Shown: positions 29,901 through 44,900, numbered from the stretch's first letter. The stretch is DNA of 64,000 nt from Owenia fusiformis (GCA_903813345.2 CAIIXF020000008.1:18894822-18958821); one strand, 5' to 3'. Notes: generated by a model not told the origin, from the sequence alone. Translations and numbers: made by a program.

Positions 29901-32900
29901 ACTGTGTAACATATGTAAAAATTTGAACGGTTTGGCTGGAAACCTGTAGACAAGTCTTGAAAGTGAAGATTTTAGGACGGAAAATCCAAAATGGCCACCT
30001 TAAGATTTACCCAGAATGCCCAAAAACCAATCAGTTCTTGACTTTGATATGTAGAAACATCCCTGAAAATTTCAGATGAATCCCTCAAAAGGTTTGGCTG
30101 AAAATCTGTAGACAAGTCTTGAAAGTGAAGATTTTAGGACAGAAAATCCAAAATGGCCACCTTAAAATTTACCCAGAATGCCCAAAAACTAATCAGTTCT
30201 TGACGTTGATATGTAGAAACATCCCTGAAAATTTCAGATGAATCCCTCAAATGGTTTGGCTGGAAACCTGTAGACAAGTCTTGAAAGTGAAGATTTTAGG
30301 ACGGAAAATCCAAAATGGCCACCTTAAGATTTACCCAGAATGCCCAAAAACTAATCAGTTCTTGACGTTGATATGTAGAAACATCCCTGAAAATTTCAGA
30401 TGAATCCCTCAAATGGTTTGGCTGGAAACCTGTAGACAAGTCTTGAAAGTGAAGATTTTAGGACGGAAAATCCAAAATGGCCACCTTAAGATTTATCCAG
30501 AATGCCCAAAAACTAATCAGTTCTTGACGTTGATATGTAGAAACATCCCTGAAAATTTCAGATGAATCCCTCAAATGGTTTGGCTGGAAACTTGTAGACA
30601 AGTCTTGAAAGTGAAGATTTTAGGACGGAAAATCCAAAATGGCCACCTTAAGATTTACCCAGAATGCCCAAAAACTAATCAGTTCTTGACGTTGATATGT
30701 AGAAACATCCCTGAAAATTTCAGATGAATCCCTCAAATGGTTTGGCTGGAAACCTGTAGACAAGCTGAAAAGTGAGACGCCGCCCGCCCGCCCGCCCGTC
30801 AAGCTGACTACAATATCGTACCTTTTGTTAGGTACGATAAAAAAGCTAACTTCTTCAAAATGAGGCAAAAATCAGAGCCTGAATCAATCCAGTGTAAATT
30901 ACCAGCATTGTCACCCATAAAATGGATACAACCATTAATTTAGTTAGTCAAGAAGCAGTTTTCATTTTGCTGAAAAAAGTTTTTTTGGAATATGTATACA
31001 TACGCAAACCTGTACTTGTACAGGTCAGTATAGCACTGGGGAGGAACTCCAATCACAACAAAATATTCGGCAAGTATGTAGTTTGTGAGTTACAGTTTCA
31101 AAATACGATGATTACAACTTAGAAATTAATAGTGCCATTGCTGGGATATTCACAATTCCCTCGATTAGGAAACCAGGAAAAATTTTCTTGTGAAATGTAC
31201 TTTCCTGGTTTCTTTGAGAAACCTTCCTCCTCAGTGTTGTTTCCTTTCAGTCATGAATTATACTCGAGATAACATTCTGTATTTGGAAAACTGGGTTGGG
31301 TTCCAATAAATGACAGGAACATGAAGATACAACAATATGTGTTAATAATAATACAATATCGAAGGTTGAGATATCGTTACATCACGGCTTCAGAAGCGAG
31401 TCAAATCTCATGTAAACCACCTTGACCGAGACATATTTTAAGATGTAATTCAGGTTCAAAATTGGACTCCTTGATTTTGTGCACTTACATCTTATTTTAG
31501 TAACAGTTCCACCCTTCACTCCTGCTGCTGCTGTTGTTTTGGGTTCATTGTCACTGTCTGAAAATACACAATACAATAAAAACAAGTGCATGTTACGTTT
31601 ACAGGGTAATATCCCATCATGATTCTTGCGTAATCTGAACAATCAAACCAAGTGATATTTCTGATATTATGGAGGCTAGTGTGATATTTTTCAGAAAATT
31701 GTTTATCAGCCTCACATTTGGCTTATATTGTTTATATATATATAGTACTATATATTCTTTATTTATCCCACGATTAATGTGTTATCTGTACAATAACACA
31801 GCTATTGATATTTCAGATATTATTGAAATCCGTGTGATATTTTCCAGAAAATTGTTTATCAAACTCATATGCGTGTGATATCGTTTATCTCACGCATATC
31901 CGTGTGATATCACATTTGCATTTCGCACCACAATATTGTTGGAAATTAGGTCAGATAATTTATTCTCTTTTGAGAAAATACGTCCGTTAATTTATTCTCT
32001 TTAAGTTTCATTGGTGTATTGAATTACAATTGTGTATATAATTTGATTAGAAGGCTGCTAACTAACAATTAAAAATGGTATTTATGACGAACTACATGTA
32101 TATCATGTACAGAAAGTAGTGCATATTACTGCGCAGTGAGTAAAGTACAAATCAAAATGGCCGGTGCGAATTCGTCTGACGAAGAATTTAAAATTAAAAT
32201 TAAAAAACATCACAAGGTGATTGTAATCATGGGATAAACCCAATATCACATAATTTCTCGTGATATCATTTTATCGCCTCGTAGATATCAAATATCAACA
32301 CTCATTCGCTTCGCTCACTCGTGTTGATATTTGATATCAACTCGGCGATAAAAATGATATCACTCAAAATGATGTGATATTCTGTATTTATCATATAGTT
32401 AAGCACACAATTGTTATAACTACAATATTAACCATTTATATAGTGCTGAATCTCAGGAATCTGGTCCTTTTAATAAATCTAATAATCATTTAATTAAATT
32501 ATATCTTGCATTCTACAACTACCAAAGAGTAAATACAGTGTATGTTATTTTTTCGCAAAACTATTATTCATATATATAGTATACTTGTAAGGGTGCAAGT
32601 GAAACACCAGGTTAGAGAAAAAATCGAATACTGAGTAGTTGATAATATCCCTTTAGATTTATTGACAGAAGGAAGCATTTTTCATTAAAACCAAAGTAAT
32701 GGATATCACTGAATGAAATGGTAATAAAGCCCTTCCCAAAAGTGGAATATTTTATCTAATATCATATGTAAAAGGAATCACCCTTGTTTTCCAGGCACAC
32801 AAACTAGACGTTAAAATGAATTCTGCTGTTCTGTTTCCAGTTTAATTACAATATACAATAATTTAGCTTGCTGCAAAAATTGTAATAAAGCATATGTCAA

Positions 32901-35900
32901 TGTGAACTCTCATATAATTAGTTATTTGACATATAATTTCCAAATGCAAATCTGTTGATTAATTAGGAAATATTGTAGCAGAACTAAAATTAGTTTAATT
33001 TTCATTACCGTTATATTTTTTGACATACAATTTCCAAATGCAATCTTTTGATTAAGAATTAAGAATAGCTGAATTCTGTCAATTACATATATAAAAAGTT
33101 GAAAAAAGAAAAGCTTTTTTTAAATCATACAGGCAGCTTGTACATTTGTCAAAAGTGCATCTCATTGGTATCATCTTTGCTATTGGTAAGTAAAGCATAG
33201 TGTTATGTTATATATGTTACTTAAACTGTATACTGTTTATATTTGATTTCAAGATAGAAGTAACGTCATATTCAAAATTGTTTTTATTATGTAAAAAACA
33301 AAATGGTTTCTTAAATTACATCTAAACAAATACATTATACAGTTTTATTATCGTGATTTGGGTTCATACATTTACATTAAATACACAACTAAATATATTT
33401 AAATGACCTCCGGCAAATGCCTGCTTGTGACTCAAAAGACTAGACTATGACATTGGGGTTGGTAGCAATATGAGAGACTTCTCCTTCAGGAGACTGGAAC
33501 AGAGTTGATGTGGCTACTGTATTGTACCATCACATAGAGCCTATCACCTATAATCATCATGGTTTTGTACTGATGTACAGGGTGACCGGAAAAAAAGGAG
33601 ACCATTGAAGTAATCAATTTCTCCTAAACTAGACAAGTGACATCAATGAAATTTTGCATACACTGGAACAGTTATATGGAAATTTGTTACTGAAGGTTTC
33701 AATACAAGCATTCAACTGGTTCAGGAGCTATGATCATTTACATAACATGCTCCAAATAGGCACAATTGAGACCAACGCAGAGTTGGATTCATATGGCAAA
33801 CTACCCTTACATGTTCTGCCCTCTATGGCATTATTATGGCATTACATATAGCAGTAATTGCCTTCTTTAGGTCAACAATAGTCTGAGGATTGTTTTGGTA
33901 TAGATTATCTTTCAAATATCCATACAAAAAGAAATCAGCAGGATTCAAGTCTAGGCTGTATGGCAATGAAGGGTTATCTGACATGTGGTTCATCATCCTG
34001 TTGCCAAAGTGCTGATTTACCCAATCTTAAGAGTCTCTTTAGGTATTGGGCATAGTGCCATGTTACTAAAACCACTATATGGCACAATTAAATCCCATAT
34101 GGAAACCAAGGGCTGCCCAAAACCTCCTTAGGATGATACTGTAACTGAGTGGGACCACTGAGTCAGAAGCCATAGGTCAGATAAGCTTCGTCTCCATACA
34201 CCTCAAACTTGAATCCACCTGATTTCTTTTTGTGGGGCAATTTGAAAGACAATGTGTACCAAAACAATCCTGAGACAATTGCTGACCTAAAGAAGGCAAT
34301 AAATGCTAAATGTAATGCCATAACAAGGTCTGAATATGTAAGGGTATTTGCCATATGTATCCAGTTCTGCGTTGGTCTCAATTGGAGCATGTTATGTAAA
34401 TGATCATAGCTCCTGAACCAGTTGACTGGTTGTATTGACACTTTCAGGAACATATTTCCATAGGACTGTCATGATGTATGCAAAATTTCATTGATGTCAC
34501 TAGTCTAGTTTAGGAGATATTGCCTATTTCAGTGGTCTCCTTTTTTTCCGGTCACCCTGTACTTATTAATGATTTTTGTTATTTATATAAAATACACATT
34601 AATTCATTATTAATATTGTTTCAGGCAACACTTTACAATGAGAGGTTTCATCACTCTGTTGTCTGTCATTGTAACCATAATGATGACCATTCAAGATGTA
34701 CAAGGTCAAGGAGACACTTGCAACCAAGGTTCTGTCTGTCCATTGAATTTCTTCTATAATCCAGCCTTGGGATCCTGCTATAATTTCGTCATATCTGAGA
34801 AGATCTCATGGTACGATGCCCTATCTGTTTGCGCAGGCATGGATGCAAATCTGGTTGCAATAGAAACCCAAGAAGAGCTTGATTTTTTGCGAAATGAAAT
34901 CAAAGGAAGGGGGATTGTCGGTAATGGTGATAGAAATGGGAACTCATTTCATGTTGGTGGTAACATGCTATTTGGGACATGGCAGTGGATGGGTGGTCCA
35001 TCACGGAAGACAAAGCCCATATCGTTTGCTCCATGGCGCCCTAACGAGCCAAATAATCTCAATGTCCAGAAGTGTGTAGTGCTATATGGTGGTGATGACT
35101 TTCTGTTCCACAACTGGGAGTGCCAGATAAAATTCTACTACATTTGTGAAATTAAAATTGATTAAGTACTTTGCCATAGTCACCAAGAACTTTAAATGGA
35201 TTATCAAATATTAAACATTTTGGCAATTTGGAATGTTACATCACAGAGTCAATAAAGTAACTCAGAAACAAAAAAAATTATTTGTGAAATATTCTTTCCA
35301 AAATATAAGAATTGAAGAAAAAGGTGTAATGAAGGGCATGTGGCTCAACTACAGGGTGTCCCCAAAATATTATACCGAGATATACATAGAAGAACTCAGT
35401 GAGTAAGGAAGAAATATTCTTGAAATTTATTCCTCTGAAAGACAATTTAATTATCATAAACATCTGAAAGTTTCACCAAGTAACTTTATTTAGTTTGGAG
35501 AAAAGTATGTTTTGGTATCAAAACTCATATTTCAATGTTGTACTACATGTACCATGCTAAAATTGCTTACAAAAATTTGTGGCAAGTGGAACAATAAGAA
35601 AAGCAAGAGAACATCAAACAAAGAATAGAAAGAAAAGCAATAGACTTCAGAGTTTTAATTTTCAACTTAATGTCAAAAATTGTCTAACCATGCTTTGTTT
35701 TACTAGCAATGATGACAATATCATACCTTTTTTGAGGTAAGATAACTACAGCTCACTGAATATTCATCAATATGAAAAACACACAAAAACTTAAATTCTG
35801 AGCCCTCCATTTTTATGAAATACTATTTTGAGGAAATTAAATTTCACAAGGTTGTTTCTTTTCTTGATATTTAAGAAGTTAGCTCAAATCATGACAAGCT

Positions 35901-38900
35901 AACTACCTTAATGATATCAAATAGCAGTTGATTCACTTTGAGATAAATACCAATTCCTCTTTTCCCAATACTCAACTATGCTATGCTTCAAAGAACATTT
36001 AAATCTTTTATCTTTGGCTTTGGCATTTGCGGATGACCAAAAGAATTCAACCAGTTGTGGTATGATTCCAGCTATAACTGCTGCAAGAGCTTGAACAACA
36101 ACTGACAACTGAGCTTGCCTGTTATATGCCTGAACCACTGATATGCTTGAATATACAAATGATCCTATGACTGATAGGTACACCCCAGAAAGGAAGACTT
36201 GAACTCTTAAAGGAAGATGCTTCTCCACTAAATGATCAAATACGTGTTGATTCACACCGGGAATATTTTCATAATAAGTGATGTATACTTCAGTATTGTT
36301 AACTGGTTTTGATTTTTCAAGATGTTCTGAAATGTGAATAGTCTCATATAATAGGTCAATATAGCCATGATTGATATGCTTGATTGCTTTCCAAACATAC
36401 AAGATAATGGTTGTGTACATGATAGTATAAGTGACTGCCTCAGAGGGGAAGGCCACAATGCCTATAAGTGTAAAGGAAATAGTCTGGTAGATATATGTCA
36501 TAGAGACAGTATAGATAGTATAGAAGCAGAACAGAACATAGAAGAAAACAATGAAAATGAACAACCTCATAGTCCAAACCAAAATCCAATTCAGAAAAAC
36601 ATTTTGCCTATTAACTCTTTTCCAAATAAACCGGTCCACACAGTATGCAATATAATTAGCAAACAAATTCTTAGTCAAGAGCCAAATTGGAACTCCATAG
36701 AAAATAATACATACAACAAGATCAAAAACAATGACTATTATACATAGTAGCCAAATTGGAATCAGGAGTATGAAAAACATGAATTTAGGAAGACAATTTG
36801 GCCTTTTTCTGACTAAACCTCGCAATCTCTCAATCCATGTATGAGTAAAAAGTTTCCAAAATTTCCAGTTGAGAAGCATATATAATCTTGCTCGCATTGA
36901 TGTTGCAAACATAGACCATCCAACTTTCATTGATATGAACTCTAGTCCCCCTAGGTTCTCAATAATGGCAGGGTCCAGGCATTGAAGCAACTTTGATCCA
37001 TTGGCATCGTCTAAGCCTGCACAAAGTATTGCTGCAATGTTATTTGGGATGCAGACTATTGTTCCAGCCATTATAAAAAACAAGGAGTATATAACATAGG
37101 GTCCTCCTAAAAAGTACTTCCAGTTACGACTACTGGCTTGAAATCCAAATGGTATTGCATTAAATCCAACTGGGATATCTTGCTCAATGCGTCTATGTAC
37201 AGCTCCATGTTTATACTTGAAGTACACAATCATTTGAATATAAATGAAGATTGGAGCAATCACAATCAAAAGAAAGATTTTTGATAGACGTCCCATAAGC
37301 AGTGATTGTGTTGTAGAGAATTTCCTAAAACACCATTTTAATATGCTCATTAATGTTATAGGTGGCTCATCTCCAAGATAAAGTATATATTCATCAGATG
37401 GAACCTGTTCATCATCATTCACCAACTCCTTTATTTCTTCATAATCTTTCCGATTGTTGTTGTTAATCCACTTATCAAGTTTAATTGCTTTGATTTCATT
37501 GTCTGATCTTCCGTCAAATACATATAGCAACACAGGGCTGTAGCACAATAGAAAACCTCCACAGATTTGAAGAAATATCAACCAACGAGTTTGTTCATAT
37601 GTTTCACTAAATTGATATGGGTTTTCCGGTTCACTGCACTGAAAGCCACTAGAATCTCTATTTACTCCAATAACATGTACAATAATGTTATAAAATTGTG
37701 TTAATTTGAATTTAATGGCGTAGCACCAAACTGTTGTTTCTTGATGGTCAGTTGCATCTGTTAAATTACGCAGCATGATAAGTAATTGTTCCATTGTGTC
37801 TGATGCTCCCCATTCAGCTTCACAGCCATCTGGACTCACTTCAACATTGACAGAGAGATAGTCATACACGTACCAGGAAAGGAATCCAAGTGATAACACA
37901 TCAAAGTCAAATGGATAAAATAATATTGGGTATCCTGCACCTGCTTCTCCTTTGAAAGTCCATGTAAGAAAGTCAGGGAACAAAAACATGCTGTCTTTAG
38001 CAATTGATGGCACTTGAGAAAAGTTAACTTTAACATACATAAAGTTTATCTTCTTTGCATTGACTAAATGTTGAAATTCAATTGCAGAATTTTGAGCAAT
38101 TTTAAAATTACACAGTTGAGTTCCTTCTTCACCAAGCTTATTGACAACTTTCTCAGATTTAACATCATCTGTAGCATCATCCTTTTCATTAAAAGTTTCT
38201 GTACTTTCTCCAACAATACAAAGTGCCATAAGAAATACTATGACAATTCTAGCACATTTGGCCATTGTTTTATGCTACACTGAAAATTCTAAGATAACTC
38301 CTCAAAACTGATTGAATATTTCTAAAATGAGAAGTAAATGAATTGCTACGTGTTTAAACTGCTAAACAAGGAAGTAATAATTCAAGTTTACTGTATTAGA
38401 TAATCTTCTAATCTAGACTGGTCGTCATCTCTTATCAAATACAAACTAACAAGAGCTTTTATCTTTTTGACCTTGCAGACAAACAAGGGTAATCTTATAG
38501 CGACCACCAACTTACATAAATCATGTCTAGAGGTGCTTGATAGCCAATAGTCAATAAAGATTAATAAACGTTCACATACAGGGTGTCCCGAAAGAATGGG
38601 GGCCCCCTAGGCAGATATATACCAATGTCTCCATAGTATGTTTCATATATCATGATCTGCCAAGTATCACCGTTCAACTCACAAATGGGAAAAAGTTACA
38701 GGCATTTCAAAATATAGTGTTTGGCAAAAATTAAAGTCAGTTTTGAACCAAAATTATAGTCTATCCGAAATTGTTCATTGGTTAGGTGTATGATTAAATA
38801 GATTAAAATTCCTCAATTCACTAACCTTTTATAGCATTACTATCTAGCTTTCGACAACACCTGTTGCCTTTCTCAAGATGTCTGAATTTGGCGGGAAACT

Positions 38901-41900
38901 GGTAGATTTGACCTTGACTTGATCTTTGACCTAGCAACCTCAAGTAGACTCGGGGAAACCTTATATCCTAAGTCTCTGTTAAGTTCAGCACCGCACCCAC
39001 CACGCATTTGGAAGAGATACGTGGATGACACTTGGGTAGTTATACAGGAAGAGTTCGTCCAAGAGTTCACAGACTTTATCAATTCAGTAGACTCAGATAT
39101 AAAATTCACAACTGAAGCTTTAAAAGATAGGAAGTTGCCATTTTTAGATACAGTCACTAAAATTCAGGAGGATAGATCTTTGTCCATTAGTGTGTATAGA
39201 AAACCCACACACACTGATTTATACTTAAAATTTGATTCACATCACCCACTCTCAACAAAGAAAGGAATCGTTAAGACTTTACACAAGAGAGCCAATGAAA
39301 TTATTACAAATCCCGCAGAGCTAGAAGCAGAGAAAACCCATATTAATAAAGCATTAGCCCGGTGTGGTTATCCATCTTGGATGTTAAACCAAGCTCAGAA
39401 TCACACAGTTAGGCAACAGGATCCTGCTAGAGACAGTGAAGATAGGGATATTAAGGTAGTTCTTCCCTATGTGAGTTCGATCGCTCCCAAACTTCAACGC
39501 GTTTTTCAAGACATTGGAGTTAAGACTTGTTTCAAATCAGTGAAAACGATCAAACAAGCGTTAGTTGCACCCAAAGACCCCACTCCCAAGGACCTTAAGT
39601 CCGGAGTCATATATGAAATCCAGTGCTCAGATTGTGATAAGAAGTATATAGGAGAGACAGGGAGAGCCATAGGAACTAGAATAAAAGAACACAGAGACGC
39701 CTTAAGAATTAACCCAGACAAGTCAGCAATCGCTCAACATTCATTTGATGAAGCGCATAAGATAAACTTGGATTATAGAATTATTGACTCAGAGTCTAAA
39801 TACTTTGATAGAAAGATAAAGGAAGCGATACATATTCATAAATATAAACCTGAACTTAACAGAGACTTAGGATATAAGGTTTCCCCGAGTCTACTTGAGG
39901 TTGCTAGGTCAAAGATCAAGTCAAGGTCAAATCTACCAGTTTCCCGCCAAATTCAGACATCTTGAGAAAGGCAACAGGTGTTGTCGAAAGCTAGATAGTA
40001 ATGCTATAAAAGGTTAGTGAATTGAGGAATTTTAATCTATTTAAAATTATAGTCGTTGTGTCTCCCTTAGCCATGTTAACGGCAGGAATGCTGTCCATAT
40101 ATGACCTTGAATGTGCTTCAAATAGGGATTTGGCATTTTGTAATCCTCATAAAAATCTATTTAAGGCATTCTAGAAGAGCTTCCTTGGAGTATCTACCCT
40201 CAACTTCCTCTTTCTAGAACTCAATATCCATCCTTTTGTCGACAATAGCACCCATATTTTCGGTCACATTAAGGTCTGGGCTGTTTCCAGGAGACTGAAA
40301 TGAACTATATTTTTGGCCAAACACTAAGTTTTGAAATGCCTGTAACTTTTTACCATTTGTGAGTTGAACCATGATATTTGGCAAATCAATGTAAGTTTGG
40401 ATAAGCTTTAAAATGATATATGACACATACTATGAAGACGTTGGTATATGTCTGCCTAAGGGGGCCCCATACTTTCGGGACACCCTGTAGATTCGAACAT
40501 TTCGAAATATGCCTACTTTAAATCCAATTGCAAACAAAATAGACTTTTTAGCATGTATTGCCTCCTTCAAAACGCCCAAGATACATCCACTCACATCTAC
40601 ATCTATTTGCAGTGCATGACAAAATTTGTACTCCAAAGTCAAATAACAGGCTTGTGCTAGGTTTAGCATTCCAAAATAATTAAGGTAGTAGAAAAAACAA
40701 AGTCAGCGACCCCAAGTTTTTTTGTTTGATTATAAAGCACAATTATGTCCTGGTCATTTATACACTTAATCATTAAGTTATTTAAGGCCTCCAGGAAAAC
40801 AACCACTTTAATTGTGGCTGTTTTTACAGTTAGCATAGCTACCCAGAGTATACAGCCATTATTTGTGTCTGTGTACATGTTAATTATGGAATGTACTAAA
40901 AACCCTTCGACCCTGCAACCTACGACTTACAGCGTGTCAAGAATTTTTGAAATATATTTTTATAAAAACCCTTCGACCTTCTAGATATTTCTCAGTCCAT
41001 ATGAAGTTGCTGGAAATATTACTTTGTGTATAGAACTTAAGAATCTGTCCCAAGAGAGTTAAAGATATTTAAAGCTGGACTTCGATCGGAGCCGGCGATA
41101 TGATTTTGGAAAGGTTTCTAAATTAAGAACGTGACGTCACTTCCGAATCATAGCATTCAAAATAAGTAGCGTTTAATTACTTCCACCATTCATAAAATCA
41201 CGGTGGTCTAGCGGAAGAATGCTCGCTTAGCACGCGGGAGGCCCGGGTTCGAATCCCGCATTTGCCTTTTTATTTTTTTTAACTTAATGATTGTTCTTTG
41301 ACATTACGCAGATAATTTTTTTTTTATTTACATAAACTTTATATTAGAGCTTGAAAATGTAAAAACAATATATGTCAACATATTGCGTTTTGGAGCGATG
41401 TGCAGGTTTAATGTATTCAAGCACATTCGAATGTGAACGTTTCTTACCTCCTCAGTAAAAATATTTGTGCTTTTCCCAACACATTGTAACAGTGGCGCAT
41501 CGTGCATATTTTCAGGAGGTCAAATTTTTTATATAGTTTAAAGAGAACCGTCTTTTGATTTTATCAACTTTGATTCATTCTGGATTTGTATAGTTAAGAA
41601 TCTAATGCCAACTAAATAAGTAGATTCTTTGTTTTGCATCCTACAAAATCCAAAGCATGCAAGGGTACAAGGAAAATAAACACAAACCGTCAAGAAAAAG
41701 CTTGCAAGCTAGGTCATATCAGGTTCGTATAACCAGCTTTTGCCAATTTAAGTTTTTCAAAAGGATCAAGGGGTGAACATTTGACAATTTTCAAGTGGCC
41801 CAGAAATATTGAAAATGCTCAGAATCGTGAAAAATTGTACTGATTTTGAGAGAATATTTGGCCAATGGAGTGGTCCACTTGAACCCACGAATGTCCCCCC

Positions 41901-44900
41901 CCCTGAATATATACATTTTAAGGGCATAAATGTTATTACAAACACATCTATACAACTATATTTATTAGACATAGATATGAAACATTTCAGAACTAGATAA
42001 CAGCAACGCGAGGTGGAGCAAATCCCATCGAACTTTTGATCTCAAAATCGTTCAACTACTTTTCAAGTTTTAGTAAAAAGTAAAATAAGACGAAAAATTT
42101 CGAACGCAATGCGTGACATATACATAATGCGCGTGAAAAGTCCGAACGAAATGCGTATGTTTTTTTTTCGGCGTTCGTATTTTTGCTGTGTAGACAAACT
42201 TTTTTAGAAATTTTTCTACTGACACATTTTTGCTTGACAATTACCAGGTAAAATGCGTATTTGCGTACACAGGGAGCTCAAGTTGGAACTATACATAATC
42301 ATTTAGTAAACTGGACTGGGAAATCAGAGGTCGAAGGGTTTTTCAATAAAATATATTCCAAAAATTCTTGACACCCAGTAAGTTGTAGGGTCGTAGGTCG
42401 AAGGGTTTTTAGTACATTCCGTTAATTATGTCTGTACAGATGTAAAATTATATTAACTCTACAGACATTCAAACAACACACACATGTGCAAATTATTGAT
42501 TTATATAATGAATACAGGGCATCACAGACGTTTGTTTTAAGCCTGTACAGACGAGAAATTACGGCTGTGCATATGCAGGTCTACATAGGTAAATAGTCAT
42601 ATGCCAGTCTACACAGGCACAAACAGCGCATGCATTGGTCATAAGATATCATTTTGCTGACCAATCAGACACAAGGTATTAAGTAACGTGTTTTGTGTTC
42701 GAACACCGTTGATTGTGAACCAATCACTTTTGCTTACATAGTGGCACAGTCATACTTAAAGTCTGTTTTACAAGTTAAGGAAGTAAAACCTGCTATATAT
42801 CCAAACACCTCTCTAACCTGAACACCTCTCAATATGATCATATTGCCAGCCCTATTTTTAATTTACCTCTTCACAAGCACAATTTCAAGTCTACATGGGT
42901 GTAATTTGACATCTTAGCTACACAGGCGCAAACATCAGGTCATAGATACTAGTATTCCGTAATTCCGCGGCGTGGACGGAATTTGACAAAACTTCAATTT
43001 TTTGCAGAACCCCTGATTTTCATGAAAATCCCGCGGAATTACCAGAATTTCCAGAAATTACATATTTTACGATCTCCTACCTTTGCGGGGTATTTGAAGA
43101 GTGTCTGTTTATGTCCAACAATCAATCATTATTGAGTACAAGTACGATTTTACCGTGAAATTCAACATTCTATCACGTTTAAATTCGCTAAAGCGAGTTC
43201 GCTAATGACGCGCAGTTCTTACCTAGAAAGTAGCTGACTTCCGTTTCCGTTTTCGATGGATAGGTTTGTGAAGAAAATTCCCTTGCTACATCAATTTTCA
43301 TCGTTTTAAAAGATTGCAGAATTTGCTTTTTTTCTTGCAGAATTTTTTGCAGAATTTTTTCATGCAGAAAACTAGTATCTGTGATCAGGTGTATACACTG
43401 GCCAGCTTCTTCAATTGAGTTTGTACCTCTATTATAAAGGTTCTACTATTTTATTGGTCAATTTTCTGGTTACTATGGTTATGATGTCACCCAGGGCAAA
43501 TTACTTGTTTTAGTAGGAAATCACGGAATTAAAACTTTAGAAAGACAATATTATGATAATATTCAAGCATCTTATTTTATCAAAATCATGAACAATTTAT
43601 TATATAACAATGCAAGCATCTTATTTTATCAAAATCATGAACATTTTATTGCACAATAATGCAAGCATCTTATTTAATCAAAATCATGAACATTTTATTG
43701 TACAATAATGCAAGCATCTTATTTTATCAAAATCATGAACATTTTATTGTACAATAATGCAAGCATCTTATTTTATCAAAATCATGAACATTTTATTGTA
43801 CAATAATGCAAGCATCATATTTTATCAAAATCATGAACATTTTATTGTACAATAATGCAAGCATCTTATTTTATCAAAATCATGAACATTTTATTGTACA
43901 ATTATTGTATACATATTACTCTAAATCATTGTCACCATTAGCAATGCATTTTTCCCTACTCTGCAAACACATCTCAAAATCCATGAGAATTAATTTCTTG
44001 GAATGCTCCCACAACACAATTTCTTAAATCATCCATTGAGCTTTCTTTTAAGTTAACCGTACAAGTAAAAGTCAGTTGGGAGCAAATCAATGGAATATGG
44101 ACATGTACAAGTTGTGGCTGTTCCAGTTCATCTATTGTACTCATCAGAATTAACTTGTGTGCTGGGGTGATATCCCAGTTAGAAAATATATCTGTACCCT
44201 CTATATACACTCCCACCACATGCTTGAAGATGTCAAAATAAGTAAGCATAAGTGCAAAATGGGAAAAGACCGATGTGAATCCATAAGGAAACAAACCTTA
44301 ATATCTCTTCCAATGATCTAACACATCAAGAGGCAATCTCTAACATTCCCTCTCACACCATTCAGGAGCCCTTACCACAATCAAAAAAACAACAATACTA
44401 TATTTATGTAATTATATTACATGCTGAAGAAAAAATTAAATAACAAGAATACCAAAACTCTGACACACATGTAAGATACAGCATTTGGGCTTCAGATGAT
44501 TTGGGACAGGTTGATTCATTTGAACAATTTACCCTTGGCCCTTTCTCCTTAAAATACTTATATTAAAATGTGTTTTGAAACAGATTATTTTATGATTCAA
44601 TATATATGTTCAATATACAGTATTATCATAGAGAGAACAACTACAAGGCCTAACATTTGACATTTCGTGTTGTGGCAAACATGATATTATTTATAATTTT
44701 CAATAACACTTTCATACCTTTAAATAGAAAAATGAATGCTACATGTAAAATAGCAGCCATTATTCAAAATGTATGCTATATCTGGCAAACTGTAAAAAAT
44801 AATGTGTCATCATACTTAACAAAAGAGAAAATCAGGTTTTCTAAAAAATCAAGCTACAAAAACTAAATCTAAAATTCAAAAAAATCAGAAGAAAATCTGG

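Larger units (their letters stand above)
38579..40487. mobile_element. Mariner-type MITE (CAGGGTGTCCCGAAAG ends), split by the Penelope-like element
   Basis: The ends are CAGGGTGTCCCGAAAG and CTTTCGGGACACCCTG, flanked by TA. Without the insertion its length and internal sequence match the copy at 54362-54932. TA target and this end type fit the Tc1/mariner (IS630) superfamily. No transposase is encoded. Confidence 0.85.

Noticed and set aside
29940-30760. Coding repeat protein from the 162-bp array (162 is divisible by three)
   Set aside because: The frames contain stops or uninformative residues in each unit, and the array ends in a microsatellite and hairpin.
35354-35380. CAGGGTGTCCCCAAAATATT as the end of another mariner-type MITE
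   Set aside because: No matching opposite end was found nearby, so only a solitary end is present; the same holds for GGGTGTCCCAAAAAATTAAA at 52086.
36367-36747. 126-codon plus-strand frame, and a similar 146-codon one at 46398-46838
   Set aside because: Both are antisense to the same conserved segment of the two membrane-protein paralogues; their likeness follows from the paralogy.
43564-43906. CRISPR-like regular array
   Set aside because: The 49-bp units are contiguous tandem repeats without unique spacers, in an animal genome.
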